A DNA stretch of 64,000 bases from Owenia fusiformis (GCA_903813345.2 CAIIXF020000011.1:14367754-14431753), one strand, 5' to 3'. Shown: positions 13,001-22,859, numbered from the stretch's first letter. Numbers and translations are program-made. The notes: generated by a model from the sequence alone, not told the origin.

Positions 13001-16000
13001 TAACAAGGGGGCCCAAATTTCTGCGGTTGCTCACTCTGCGCCCACCCAAGGTGGGGTGATTTACACCAATACTTAATCACAGCAATACTTATACAATCAC
13101 TTGGCCGATGGCGTGGCCTATGTCGTCTGTTTGAGTCGCATGAACTTCTTTACAATTTATGAATTTATATAAAAGAGCGTTTTACATTACTCTTGTATGC
13201 AACAAAAATAGTATAACCTCATTTTCGAAGCGCTTCAACTCACCCTTTTATCATATTGCATCACTGAACTGAAATCATATTGGACGTTGTACTGCACTAC
13301 CCTTGAGTAAGACTCTTTGTTATAGTTAGAGACTTTGTCACTTTGCACGTTGTCGATGAGGATATTGATGAAGGAATCTCGATCAGGACGGCTTTGTTCG
13401 TGGAAGAAGCCCATCGAGTGTCCAATCTCGTGTTCAACCGTCGCCAGCTAAAGTTTACAATTGTATTTTTGTATTTCTATCTCAATGTTATAATTTAGAT
13501 TTTGTTGATACCAGGATACGGAATTATGTTATTAATTGTTGACGTAAAAAAATGTAAACAAAATCCTTGCATTATAAAGTTTGATCAAACGGGAGTTATG
13601 AAAATGCTTTTGAGAATAAAAATCGACTCTATTGGAAATAAGTTAGGAGATATAGCGTGGTACATGTACATACCGTAACACAGCCAGATCCTAATGACAC
13701 AACATTCGCTTCGTCCGTTGTCACGCCAACAGGGGATAGGCACCTAGAAAGAAAGTTATGACAGAATCTGATTTGTATAAAACATAATTATTTGAGATCA
13801 GAGCCTGTCATCTCAGTAGATTCAGGCCCCCTGACCTCAATAGATTTTTAGTCAGTAAACTTGATATTCAAAACAACACATTTGCAATTTTTTCATTGTA
13901 TAATATAATGTTTGTTTATTTCGATTTTAGATATACAAAATAATTCAAAGGACTTGAGCCTTACCCGGTATTTGGTTGAAACTTGAGGGCTGGTGGTGAT
14001 GTATCTGCAGATTCAATGTAACTGGCACAAGTTAATTGTGACCATTCCTCCAACGCTTGTCTAATCACAGCTTTTTGTTCTTCCGCTGAAGAGCAAGGGA
14101 TTCATTAGTCAGTTTTACAGAAATGGAAAGGGGACAGCATCTTTTCCATTCAATCGAGGTTGGGCTATGCAGTCGAAGGTAAGTCATACAACCGAAGGTA
14201 AGCCATACAACCGAATTTTGCCGATTCAATCTGGCGGAGAATGGTCAACGTTTTGTTTATTCCAATGGAGCAACGAAGACTGTCAACAGGTCAATGGAAA
14301 ATAATGTTCGGTTCAAGGAATAAACATTAAAGATTTTTTGTTAGCCCATGAAAGAAATATTACCAACGTTGTCTTGACTAAGAGTCAAATGGTAAGCAGG
14401 TATAAATCAGATAAAATTGTTGGGTAAACTTGAATGATTCTTTATAAACTAGTTTCATTGAACTTTTGAACTTGACGGTTTCCTTTCCAAAAACTCTTAT
14501 ACTCGGTAAGAGACCACCTTCTAAATCAAAATGGAATGTAGGTTGTGACGGGCACTGAACATGTCAACTAAAACAATGCATAAATATAACCAAGAGAGAG
14601 AAATCAAAAGTGCATAAACTGGCAGATCTGAGGTCGGACCGTCAGATATGCCTCCGTTTTGGAGAACTGGGAATTTATGGATGGGCCAAACAATTCATAA
14701 TCGTGGTTTCGAAAATGATTTAAAGATACAGATAATCGTGATCATCTTTTAACTGAATCAAAAATCCTAAATAACAGAGCCAAAGCTTTTGTTGGGCTTT
14801 CGTTTTTGAAACATTAATGACCAGTCTGCCAAATGTTCAATGTCAATGTGTTGAAAATTACATTTTTTGTCAATAGTGCACATTTTTTCTACCGACAGAC
14901 CTAAGAAGGTGTAGAAATACATCTGCCATAGTACAATGTCAATGTTACTGGAGTAATCCATCAGATTTGAATTTCCCAATTATGACTGAGTTGTCCTTTT
15001 AGGAAGGGGGGAGATAAGGTAATGCCCAGAGTTGTACAATGACTGGGTGGGGGGGGGTGAGATTTCAATACGTTGGCCAAGAAAGTTGTCATATGGTGGA
15101 AGAGATTTTTACTTAAGGGAGTGGGAGGGGTAATATGTTGGAGTTAAGGACCACCCGATAAGTTTCTTAGGTTTATTATTTTCTAGTTAGAAAACATAAA
15201 CGTACTTGAGTTTCATCCAGAAAAGAGGGTTGACTGCAAAAAGATTTCAATGCCAACATTTCTTTTTACACACTTAGTAGAAAATTCTTTGGTATTTCAG
15301 TTCACGTTTGATATGAGTTTCTTTAAAGTACATGACTACAATTGCAACAAAGGGTTTATTTTGAGAGTTTATACGAGTTCATGGACACCTTATTATTTCA
15401 TTTCGGTCCTTTCTATGACGTTAATTATATGCCACCTCTGTACAATTCTAAACTATTTGGTTCTTGTTTTTGAAATCATAAAGCATAGCATTGCATGCAG
15501 CAATTCATAATGAAATAAAATGGTCTTTGCATTCATAAGTATTCGCTAATAAGTCACCTTTATAACCACTAAAGTTGTACTTTGAGAAATGCCCATAGCC
15601 ACTTGTAAAAGATGTTAATGTAATACAACCTTTTCAAAAGATGCATGTCTAAATATTAAAGTTTGGGAACTGAATGTCTCAGAAGTTGACAAATAATTTG
15701 AATCAACTTTATATCATTCCTGAACACACCCGATCGAAACATCTTGAGCCCTTACTTTGCCTAACAAATAAGGAAAAGATCCGCCACGGGATGTACTGGC
15801 TTCTCTTTAAACATCACAATAGGAAACAGCATTTACAATACCCGAGTGTACTCTACCTGTCACATACCACCCTTGGTCCAAGGGTATTTCAATTTATATC
15901 AATGAGCTTGGACAGTGATGCCCGATCCTGAAAGATGGTCATGACGATAGTTTCGAACAAAGATTACATGACATGATATGTGTACATAACGGATAATGTC

Positions 16001-16936
16001 TTAAGGCATTCTCCAAGTCATCCTTGGCGCCAAGAGTAATTCATTGCATTACACTGCTATGAAAGCAGTGAAGGACCGATCTTGAAGGATGTCTCTAAGT
16101 CATCAGCACCACAATCATATACAGGGTGTCAAATAAATATGTTCTTCCCCATTAATTTCAAAAGTATGAACTTTTGTGAAGGTGCTCCACAAAGCCTTTC
16201 TTTATTGTGCCAAAGAACAATTCAGATATCATACAGACAAATAAGTTATGCAACATTATGCAGATGTTAAAGCTGAGCTAATATTTATTTGACACCCTGT
16301 ATATGAACTTTGTTGTTGACTCAGAATGTGACCGAAATATATTGTTGGTCCGATTCAGATGGGATAAGACATTTGGACACGGGGATTAAATAACATAACA
16401 TCGATGTACTTACTATATACATTATCTATACTGTATCTAATGGGGAAACTCCACTTTTCCCCATTGATCAATTTCCTTTTGACTCTATGATGCAAGCTAG
16501 TATCACGCTTAGTCCTCAATTTATGATATTTCCGAATAAGTTCATTTACATTAGGACCATAACCTTGAGAGGTTAGTATATTGCCATTTATATCAGCAGT
16601 ATCTTTTAAATGCGGAGCATTTTGTAGTATATCCAGTGAATCTAGAAGCTCGATTATTTGCTTATGATTTAGTTTAATATCTCCTTGGAATGAATCGCTC
16701 GATATGTTGAGTTGTTTCAGAATGTCTTCTAATTCTGAATCTGTTATTGAATCATATAATAAACTAGGGGACATTGGCCCCCCTGGACGGATTCCTAATT
16801 TGTCTGATTTTTCTGGTAAAAGAGTTGCCATCCATTGCGCCCTGGTAAATTCCAAATGGAGGCACACTACTACAATGATGATTACACAAGCGTATTGCAC
16901 ACTATTTCTCGACATTCTGGTATTTAAGAACGTCAT
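1..16936 (-). CDS. Giant secreted astacin metalloprotease with CUB, EGF array and mucin-like region (3' end outside window)
   Basis: Fourteen exons join without a frame break: 16414-16936, 13965-14085, 13674-13743, 13244-13447, 12790-12913, 12418-12558, 12053-12159, 11674-11807, 10533-10675, 8452-9705, 7974-8279, 6803-7558, 6209-6514 and 1-5878. Every junction is GT-AG and every phase agrees, giving at least 3355 residues and no stop before the window edge. The protein starts with a signal peptide (residues 8-33 if the second Met is used) and a prodomain with the astacin FxGD aspartate-switch motif (FQGD, 83-86). Basic cleavage sites follow (RTKR 141-144, RVKR 151-154), then a zinc protease domain with HEIGHSMGFFHE (244-255), an EGF and a CUB domain. 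This start resembles blastula protease 10/SpAN and other BMP1-like astacins. What follows is unusual: seven unknown modules, 36 further EGFs, a Thr-rich region and repeated C-terminal domains. It is probably an extracellular-matrix or mucus-associated protease. The substrate is unknown. Confidence 0.9.
1020..2120 (-). CDS. Mucin-like Thr/Ser/Pro-rich region with an embedded VWC-like domain
   Basis: This continues the same exon and frame as the EGF array. Residues at 1932-2120 and 1020-1796 are dominated by Thr, Ser and Pro in imperfect repeats (TTTNSPTVETTRPTDITHSP, then SVPTSVQTLEPK), typical of densely O-glycosylated stalks. Between them (1797-1931) lies a compact Cys domain: GCKYGDKFYSPGEDIPE, then DNWCYGARC and a closing DDFNC. 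Its C-x-YG and WCYG-x-x-C pattern resembles single VWC domains of invertebrate secreted proteins. Plus-strand open frames here are shadows of this coding sequence. Confidence 0.88.
2121..5878 (-). CDS. Array of 33 EGF domains in one exon
   Basis: The exon opens at TTTTCCAG|CG with two divergent EGFs (NPCGEHSTGC, DCEDHSCLNQATC). Thirty nearly identical EGFs of exactly 38 residues (114 nt) follow, then one last copy ending CPFGFTGDRC. The marker for the RCETN junction recurs from 2229 to 5649, which is 30 periods of 114. Each repeat reads approximately NIDDCVNNQCQNGATC, VDGVNDYTC, SCLTGFTGDRCET. This carries the Notch-type consensus sites for O-fucose (C-x4-T-C), EOGT O-GlcNAc (C-xxGxTG-xx-C) and Asp/Asn beta-hydroxylation (C-x-D-x4-Y-x-C). 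No O-glucose site is seen. The copies are far more alike than the flanking EGFs, so the array is being homogenised. Confidence 0.95.
6209..6514 (-). CDS. Single-module exon (seventh copy)
   Basis: This 306-nt phase 1-1 exon encodes GSSDCQELTISGIE, NGIFTNRNDPLSNRATY, YYLYYLDASGNWVISN, FDSAVAPESIT, YNNGW and ends LTIEC. The acceptor is TTTCCCACTAG at 6515-6516 and the donor is GATG|GTACGT. It directly precedes the giant EGF exon. The intron between them (5879-6208) contains nothing I recognise. Confidence 0.82.
6803..7558 (-). CDS. Exon with three EGFs, a Thr-rich linker and the sixth module
   Basis: Phase 1-1 exon of 756 nt. Three EGF-like domains start with CDSNPCGEHSTGC, CAGNQCLNQATC and CVGHQCTNQGTC. 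They are followed by a linker of about 40 residues rich in Thr (ADTTTPRVEETTSTAP and similar), which is a likely O-glycosylated spacer. The sixth copy of the unknown module comes next (CGTLYIGGTLTSSTP, RPVYMQEGGDNYLYF, RWVLSDQ, ISISC). The opening NPCGEHSTGC is nearly the same as the start of the giant EGF exon at 5878. Confidence 0.83.
7974..8279 (-). CDS. Single-module exon (fifth copy of the unrecognised module)
   Basis: This is a 306-nt phase 1-1 exon coding for 102 residues. It starts ASASCQELTVTG, includes GIYVNRDED, YFIYYLQGNSQWVFG and FDSAVAPDLIT, and closes NNGWIPQTGMSIIC. It is exactly as long as the exon at 6209-6514 and shares CQELT, FDSAVAP and YNNGW with it, so the two are recent duplicates. 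The donor (GATG|GTAAGA) and acceptor (TTATTTCAG) are both strong. Confidence 0.82.
8452..9705 (-). CDS. Large exon encoding four copies of an unrecognised ~100-residue module
   Basis: The exon starts at ATTTTCCAG|AA (9705), ends at GAAG|GTAACT (8452), is 1254 nt and is phase 1 at both ends. It encodes four tandem modules, each opening with a Cys (CEKLQISG, CESIWLSG, CSTFILDG, CPTLNIGG). Each then shows a recurring pattern: G-x-Y-x-L, a PVY or PIY strand, YLYY/YLYF, W-[VI]-[IL], a Gly-rich turn, Pro-x-x-I and a closing W followed by xxxC. I do not recognise the family. The regular Trp/Tyr/Gly spacing suggests a beta-rich, possibly ligand-binding fold. Copy 4 is closest to the module in the 6803-7558 exon. 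Confidence 0.8.
9706..10532 (-). other. Intron of the astacin gene, no feature seen
   Basis: AT-rich intronic sequence between the CUB exon and the four-module exon. I see no exon, repeat or RNA gene in it. Confidence 0.6.
10533..12159 (-). CDS. CUB-domain exons
   Basis: Exons 12053-12159, 11674-11807 and 10533-10675 encode one CUB domain of about 115 residues. It begins CGGTLTAGSTEQEFNSPSYP, carries ACSWTIT and APEGYQVVSYF, then CDRDWVEVRYE, FCCGTTPTTRFVS, MMILFRSNT and finally GFNMKYHI. The order of Cys residues, the SP-x-YP motif and the closing GF-x-x-x-Y match CUB. In astacins this domain helps bind substrate or calcium. The upstream intron (10676-11673) holds a partial duplication that starts at the edge of the 10675 exon. 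Confidence 0.85.
10671..11280. repeat. Tandem duplication beginning at a CUB exon edge
   Basis: A segment starting with the exon/acceptor edge at 10671 (ACCTGAAAGGAAACATGG) recurs about 250 bp further on at 10923 (ACCTGGAAGGAAACGTGG). Both copies continue with the same text: gatgatgagtca, gtgtcatattatctggaat and cttctcgtgactttttcta. Both later pass through a third shared stretch (ttcaaatattttattg). The second copy repeats the AG of the 3' splice site inside the intron. Confidence 0.75.
12418..12558 (-). CDS. EGF-like exon after the protease domain
   Basis: This single phase 1-1 exon encodes CAGFNRLTWSEC, then HDGYRDPNDCSKCRCPDGWTG and a final DTC. It is the Cys-rich EGF-like module that follows the catalytic domain in nas-type and BP10-type astacins (NGGY-x-DP-x-C-x-x-C-x-CP pattern). 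The acceptor is TACATGTAG at 12559-12560 and the donor is GTAAGT at 12417. Confidence 0.85.
12790..14085 (-). CDS. Astacin (M12A) catalytic-domain exons
   Basis: Four exons (13965-14085, 13674-13743, 13244-13447, 12790-12913) encode the rest of the protease domain. Visible family signatures are IRQALEEWSQLTC, GCLSPVG and VVSLGSGC. The zinc motif HEIGHSMGFFHE is encoded at 13397-13432, with three zinc-binding His, the general-base Glu, and the conserved HEQSRPDRD that follows it. The Met-turn reads SSVMQYD: the Met and the ligand Tyr are present, but the usual His before Tyr (M-H-Y) is Gln. The domain ends with FNFHYC. All residues needed for catalysis appear intact, so the enzyme is probably active. 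Introns hold a transposon fragment at 12978-13070. Confidence 0.93.
12978..13070. mobile_element. Truncated MITE-like fragment (CTGGCGGATC family)
   Basis: GCACTGGCGGATCCAGAAG, followed by a run of G and GCCCAAATTT, resembles the left part of the longer copy at 29503-29722. It lies in an intron of the protease domain. Confidence 0.5.
14086..16116 (-). other. Long intron 1 of the astacin gene
   Basis: Non-coding sequence between the prodomain exon and the first catalytic exon. Besides the short element at 16117-16304 I see only AT-rich sequence and a G run near 15050. No open frame has recognisable content. Confidence 0.6.
16117..16304. mobile_element. 188-bp MITE with 24-bp perfect inverted repeats
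   Basis: The left end (ATATACAGGGTGTCAAATAA, continuing AATAT past 16136) is an exact inverted match over 24 bp to the right end at 16281-16304. The CAGGGTGTC ends next to TA fit Tc1/mariner-type miniature elements, with TA as the possible target site. It has no coding capacity and lies in intron 1 of the astacin gene. Confidence 0.85.
16414..16936 (-). CDS. First coding exon: signal peptide, prodomain, start of astacin domain
   Basis: An in-frame TAG lies four codons upstream of the ATG at 16936. The next ATG (16915) gives the better signal peptide: MSRN, then a hydrophobic core of I/V/L/C residues, ending near TRA. The prodomain contains SFQGDIKLN, the family FxGD motif whose Asp is known to cap the zinc in astacin zymogens. 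Two basic sites (RTKR, then RVKR) precede KLINGEKWSFPIRYSID, which matches the W-x-FPI-x-Y start of mature astacins. The exon ends at GTATATA|GTAAGT in phase 1 and joins the exon at 14085 as NVY-T-EEQKAVIRQALEEW. A possible 5'UTR acceptor (TTGTTTCAG) lies at 17022. Confidence 0.88.
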
Positions 16937-18860
16937 CCTTCTTCCGTTCTAAATGAATACTCCACTCCTTGGACAGTTGGGAAAGTTATATCCATTTCCC
17001 CAAATCTGCTTCCATTTTGTTCTGAAACAATTTAAAATCGTGATTACTTTTTGTAATGATGATCAATGAGTTTTTCCTGACATATGTAGCTGTCAATATA
17101 TTCCTACACATGATGTACAGTCATATCAAAGTCATATTTATATAATGTTGATAAATAAAAATATTTCAACATATTTCATTTTTCACTGCTTGATACTATG
17201 TGGATAAGCTTGAAAATTTGCCAATGACTGGCCGATGACCGAAGTAACGCTCTGTCCAGGAATAAACTGCTTAATATAAATTCAATTGAATCAATAATTA
17301 ATCTAATATCATGTTTTAGAAAAATTACACAAATCCCATTATAATTCTTTAAATGTATGGAAATGATAAGGTGAAACATACCGTTGGAGTTGAGTTTCCA
17401 ATCTATCCGCTCGTTAGATCAGCAACGCTCAAGGAGTAAGGTAAATCACGATCAAGAAATCACGACATGAGCACTGATTGTTGGTTTTAAGTTTTATAAT
17501 AAGAATGCTCGGTGGGTTACACCCATTTGTATAGCTATTGAAAGGGCTTCCGTACACACAGAACATAATGTATTCCATGAATAGCAAAGAAAATTGTTTG
17601 AATTTTGATTTAATAAACGCACCGAGTCAAACGGTAAATAGTTATCTAAAGAAATCAGAAGGTCATATATCGCTAATTGAATGCGGAAATCTTGGAATAA
17701 GAAACACAGGTACACACATACAAGTATATCTGGAATATTGGACATTTCACAAAAATCAGAACCCCTTCTGAACTTTGATAATCGGGATAGTTCGATTGTA
17801 TAAAAGTGTGCAAAACTGTCTTCTCTAAAATGTCCAGTTAAAAAGTAATTCAAGGAGACTTATATCAGTCTCATGCATACATGTATGGTACCGGTGTAAA
17901 AGGGTAGGAGGTCCTATCAATTTATGGTCCTACTCTCCATTGATTTATATGGTGACCTAAATACAACTCTTCCCCTCATTATCTTATACGCAATCAGGGC
18001 CAGTAAGAGCCGTTAAGAAAGGGGACCATAATCCCTGGGGGACCATCATTTCTTTCACACCTGTACTTTAACAATCCCAACAGTTTTAGAAGATTCTCTC
18101 GAGTTCTTCCTGGAAAATGAAGAAAGTTGTTTTATCACAAAATCGTACGATTCGTTTTTCAGAATGTAAAAACATGTGAAAAATTTCGTTTCATTAAAAT
18201 TTGAGACGACATTGATATCAAGAAAATCTATGAAAAATTGGAAAACATTCCACATATTTGAGCAATGGTGCGTATCATCAATTCACCTGTGACTAAATTT
18301 CAATTAATTTAATTATAATTAAATATAGTTAAAAATATTCGTGACGGATAAAAGTAACCACATCTTGGAAAGTAGTTTTGAAAATACTTAAATATTTCAA
18401 AAATAAATCATGAAATAAAATGTGATTTTAGGTCAGACGTTCAGAAATTCCTTAATGAATGAAAATAAATAAATCGTGTTTTATAACACAACAGACCCAA
18501 TACAATTGCCGAAGGTGTTATATAACTATTGATAACATGGCTTTATGAGTTACATATGTATTGATACATTATAGGCGTGGTGTAGCTAAGTGTGGTGTAG
18601 CTAATACATGAAATAAATAAAAGCTCAAATCTTAATGGATCAATAGATTTTGACCTCAACACCATTTGAATTGCAAGTTCAGACTGAGACTGCAATATTC
18701 CATAGTCAGCGTTTGTTAGAAATATGTCAACTTGAGTGATCGGAGTGACATCTTTAAAACAAGTCAGAAATATAAATTTTCTTATCTGGCTGTTTTTGTG
18801 AAAAAGTTTTTCATCTGGTAATCACCGGTAGTCTCCAAAGCCCCGCTATGGTTTCAAAGT
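16937..18860. other. Intergenic region upstream of the astacin gene
   Basis: AT-rich sequence that should hold the astacin promoter. I cannot point to a convincing TATA box or initiator. A weak inverted pair (about 12 bp, imperfect) around 17893 and 18050 may be a decayed element. Confidence 0.4.
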
Positions 18861-18869
18861 CGCGAACAG

Positions 18870-20123
18870 GTACCCGCTGAAATCGCGAGGAATAAAAAAG
18901 GTTATGGGTTGTCTTTTGTTTACTTGAATTGTATGATGTACAAAACGTTTTCTTTTAATTTTCCCCTATGATTACATGGTTTTGAGACTAAAAAGCAACT
19001 GCTGAAAAAAAGTATCTCGAGCGGTCGTTCTGTGGTTCTTTTGACAATTGTAGAGAGAAAGAATCATCTTGAATCTTTATTTATATTTTTATATACGTTA
19101 TAGGTGAAGAACGACGTTGTCCTGTGGTTGAAATAATGATAGTCATTTGAAATAAAAATGTCCTGACTTTCACGTCCTAAAGCTTAACAGAACACATGAG
19201 GACCCGCTGAAAACAGGAGCAAGTGTCTCTCAAAATTGGAGTGAATCCTGATTATACCGTGAAAATCTCTCACTATCGTACCCAGCTTGATCCACTATTG
19301 TAACCAGTTTCATGAACACATCATTTGTTGATACAATTCTCAAAACAGCAAATACAACTGTATTTATATTGTTTATATTGATTATGATACGTTGAAATGG
19401 AAAAACTGCAGTATGATATTCGTTTCCATTTTCCAGAATAAGATAGGTCATCTAAGAAATGTGATGAGTATTAGATCGGATGAAATGAAATGCACGCACG
19501 AACGAACGGTCGAACGAAGCAAGCACGCACGAACGAACGGCCGGTAGGACGAACGCACGCACGCACGAACGGATGAACGTACGGACTAAAGAGCGGACGG
19601 TCGAACGCCCGAACGGACGGTGAGACGAGCAAACGTACGAATGGACCGCCGGGCGGACGCTGCCACGAACGGACGATTTGATGATCGCACGCACGATTGT
19701 ACGAACGAAAGATCTCACAAATGCACGCACGAACGGTCAGAGGAACGCACGCATGAGCGAACGCACGCACGAACGGACAGTCGGACGAACGCACGCACGC
19801 ACGAACAAACGGTCGGACGATCGCACACACGAATGTACGGTCGGAAGAACAAACAAGCCAATAAAATATATATCCTCAGAAGTATACTCCTTGGGAGATT
19901 GAATTATGTAGAATTTACATTTAATTGTGTCCTATGACGACGCTGACAGATGAATCAAACTGCCTGAAGTTGCAGAAGATATACAGATATATTAGCAATG
20001 TTGCCATAGAATGATGTTATGTGATGTTGTGTTATTGGCAAGTTCTTGAACGTTCATGTAAAGAAACTCAATATCTTCATGGAATAATAATGAGGCTTTC
20101 CTCGCGATCAAAGCGGGACCTCC
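18870..20123. repeat. Inverted repeat pair enclosing 1.2 kb
   Basis: GGTACCCGCTGAAATCGCGA near 18870 and, inverted, the segment near 20100-20123 (CCTCGCGATCAAAGCGGGAC) match over about 24 bp with a few mismatches. Related CCGCTGAAAACAGGAG pieces occur at about 19205 and, inverted, near 20125. This could be a decayed DNA transposon. No transposase frame is visible. Confidence 0.5.
19490..19850. repeat. ACGN tetranucleotide array
   Basis: About 360 bp of degenerate 4-bp periodic sequence (acgaacgcacgcacgaacgg). Because it lacks stops it leaves Arg-rich open frames on both strands. These are low-complexity artefacts, not genes. Confidence 0.9.
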
Positions 20124-20384
20124 TGTTTTCAGTGGGGCCTCCTATTTTTTCAGCGGGGCCAGTGAAATACCTCAAATGAAGTATTTCGACCCTATGACAG
20201 ACGTAATTTTACAGTTACTTATCAATACAGACCATATTGATCCAATATGTATTACAATGTATTATGGAGTATGTAAATCGTATTTATATATTCAGTTAAA
20301 ATAAACTCATGTTTAAAATGAATAAAATATTTATTAAACTTGTTACATCAACTTAAACACAAAGTGTTAAAATTAACAATTGAT

Positions 20385-20575
20385 GACAGGATATTCTCAT
20401 CTACAATATAATGTACTTTACTCCTTTACATTATCATGTACTGCACTTAAATGAATATTCTCATTTACACTATCATGAACTGTACTTAAAGGAATATTCT
20501 CCTTTGCACGATCATGTACTGTACTTAAAAGAATATTCTCCCTTACAGTATCATGTACTATACCTAAAGGAAAAG
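20385..20575. repeat. Short tandem repeat, ~40-bp unit
   Basis: About five degenerate copies of a unit like gaatattctcatttacac followed by tatcatgtactgtacttaaa. Confidence 0.75.
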
Positions 20576-20988
20576 TCTTCATAAATATTATGATCTAACA
20601 ATAAACAGTTCATGGTTTTATACATTGTAACTCATTGTCTGATGATCTCATCCAAAGGGTATGACCCATAAAAGATACATAGCAAGTTCAAAATCATTAA
20701 ATTGAAATTGATAATATAGCCATTTACATGTTCTATTCAAAAAGGCCCCACTGGATACCTTTATAAATACTAAACATGGTAGGGCTACCATAATTCTTAT
20801 CTGACTTTCAACCATATTATCTAATATATACAAAGTATTAGGACAGAACTTTAGACAATGGCTTACAATACATGTACATGTTTGGGAAGAATGTTCCTTT
20901 AATATGCAGTGCACAAGTATTCTGTAGTCTGCAAGTGCGGCCCGTTGCCCGGGCACCCGCGGGTACTAGCCCCACGGGGCAAGCCATA

Positions 20989-21398
20989 TTCGGGCCTCGG
21001 GCCACTAAAGTCCCTGTGGATTAGTGTTAGCGTTTTCCGTTCAGTGTATACAAGTTAAAACATATTCCTCCATATAGGTATTGTAATTGAAAGATGATAA
21101 CTTTGTCTAGTTCAACCCCAGGGGAGTTACATATTCACTTAAAGCAATAAAGTTGTGCTTTTGAAACATTATATTCTATTTGGGTTATGTTTGCAAGCTT
21201 CCATCTGTTAATAGATTGATTGATTTGCTAATTTGTTAATCATTAGCCCTTCAAGCATAAATCATCAGAAAATGGTTAAGCAATATTAACAAGAGACACT
21301 TTATTCAGTATTATCATAATGTTCATTTATTCAATTGTATTCATGGTATCATTCAAACTAAAATTGAAATTACAGCCCGGCCCGACCCGAGGCCCGAA
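20989..21398. repeat. GC-rich inverted repeat pair
   Basis: TTCGGGCCTCGGGCC at 20989-21003 is inverted, with 14 of 15 bases matching, at 21384-21398. Each sits in a very GC-rich patch (20940-21003 and 21374-21440) that stands out from the AT-rich surroundings. It looks like the two ends of a foldback element of about 0.4-0.5 kb. Confidence 0.55.
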
Positions 21399-21749
21399 GC
21401 AGTTTGGCCCGGCCCGATGGCGCCGACCCGAGGGCCGCCCTAACCACACCTAATACTGAACGCCTCCTTATTTCATACACCTTTTGCTGGTCTTTGGGGC
21501 GTTCAGATAAGTAAAGTTTTACTGTGTGAAAGAAGATTATTCTGTCGAATCGAAGTAAACAATTAGGCCTATACCGATAAATGATCTTTGGTCTCAAAAC
21601 AGAAAACTGAGTGATTTTTGCCTCTCTAAATTTGGAACAAGTTTTCTACTCTCTGAGACTGAAGATTAAATCATCCGCTAATATAGTTGGCTAATATAGT
21701 TGAGTTGATAACAATAGTAATTCAGAGCATAAAAAGAAAAGTTTAATTG

Positions 21750-21959
21750 CAGTGATCTCCCCAGCATTAAAGCAAGTGGGCATATAGCACCCACCTGAGA
21801 TTTTAAAAATAGGCTTGCACCCAACTGAAAATGCATTTACACCTACTTGACAATGAGAAAAATTATGAAAAATTGGCATGTTTTGACTGAATTTGGTCTG
21901 AATTGTGAAAATGAGAAAATTTTGCACCCACTTGAGAAAAAATCCTGTGGAGAACACTG
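21750..21959. mobile_element. MITE copy, CAGTGATCTCCCCAG family
   Basis: This 210-bp copy aligns along its length with the better-preserved element at 27940-28145. It starts CAGTGATCTCCCCAGCATT and ends with the degraded inverse (AATCCTGTGGAGAACACTG). The interior has the same GCACCCAC and TGAAAATGAGAAAA blocks. Confidence 0.8.
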
Positions 21960-22760
21960 AATTGAATTTTTTTGTTTTAGTTTTTGAGAAGAGCGATAGA
22001 GGGAAAAAATGTACGCAACCAAGACAGATATTTAAATATTGAACATAAAATTGATTGTAGGAATTAAAAATGAGAAGTTTAGAATAAAGATGATTCAATA
22101 AAGAAATTGTGAAGTTTTGTTAATATTATAGAACTACAAGTATGAACTTAAAAAGTCTTACAAAAAAGATTAACAATTAAAAGTTTTTTCTGTATTTTAA
22201 ATGATGATCTACTACAACTGTTTTACTACAGGGGTTATATAAAATGGCATCTTCAAATGCAAAAGTGCTAAATGTCGGCACAAGCGCCTGCTTTTGACTG
22301 ATTAGAAGGTCTTTGACTACTTTTCTTCATCTAATTTGTACTGTAAATATTACGATCACTTTTTCTGTATTGCTATTATTTATATTGCTTATACTGATTA
22401 GAGATTTTAAATAATGATTTGAGTTTATACAACTATAAGCAATAAATATATACACTTCACACTATGTACAGAGCACACTTTTAATATGTTGAGGATCTAA
22501 CTGAATCTAGGGATTGATCTACATTTTCCTTATTCAGTCCCTCAAGAAATACCCCTTGCATTGCACAATATTTCAATCAAATGCAATATAGTTATCAGCT
22601 ATCTCAGTGCTGCAGTGTTAACAAATAAGATGAATATTGCAATCGATCTTTGAATACAATCATATACAACTGACATACCTTTAAAAACAATGACGCCATC
22701 TTGGCTTTACATATAATATCAAACGTAAACTCCTCTTAAGCATATTCAACTCTCCCTGTA
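21960..22760. other. Intergenic AT-rich stretch
   Basis: I see no gene, repeat array or RNA gene between the MITE and the end of the IRAG-like transcription unit. Confidence 0.5.
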
Positions 22761-22763
22761 ACA

Positions 22764-22769
22764 TTTATT
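22764..22769 (-). terminator. Candidate polyadenylation signal of the IRAG-like gene
   Basis: AATAAA on the minus strand lies just past the end of the repeat array that follows the stop codon at 24213. If used, the 3'UTR would be about 1.45 kb and made mainly of repeats. Confidence 0.5.
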
Positions 22770-22859
22770 TTTGGCTGTTTTTGATTAACCTGGAGCAGTA
22801 AAGAAACTAAGAAAACGATTATAGTTGACTATTCCACATAGTCTGGCTGTAGTTTAAGG

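Noticed and set aside
17880-18060. Possible MITE with GGTGTAAAAG / CTTTCACACC ends
   Set aside because: The inverted match is short and imperfect, and no second copy is present in the window.
19452-19937. Arg/Thr-rich open frames on both strands
   Set aside because: Produced by the stop-free ACGN tetranucleotide array. No start context, homology or splice sites.
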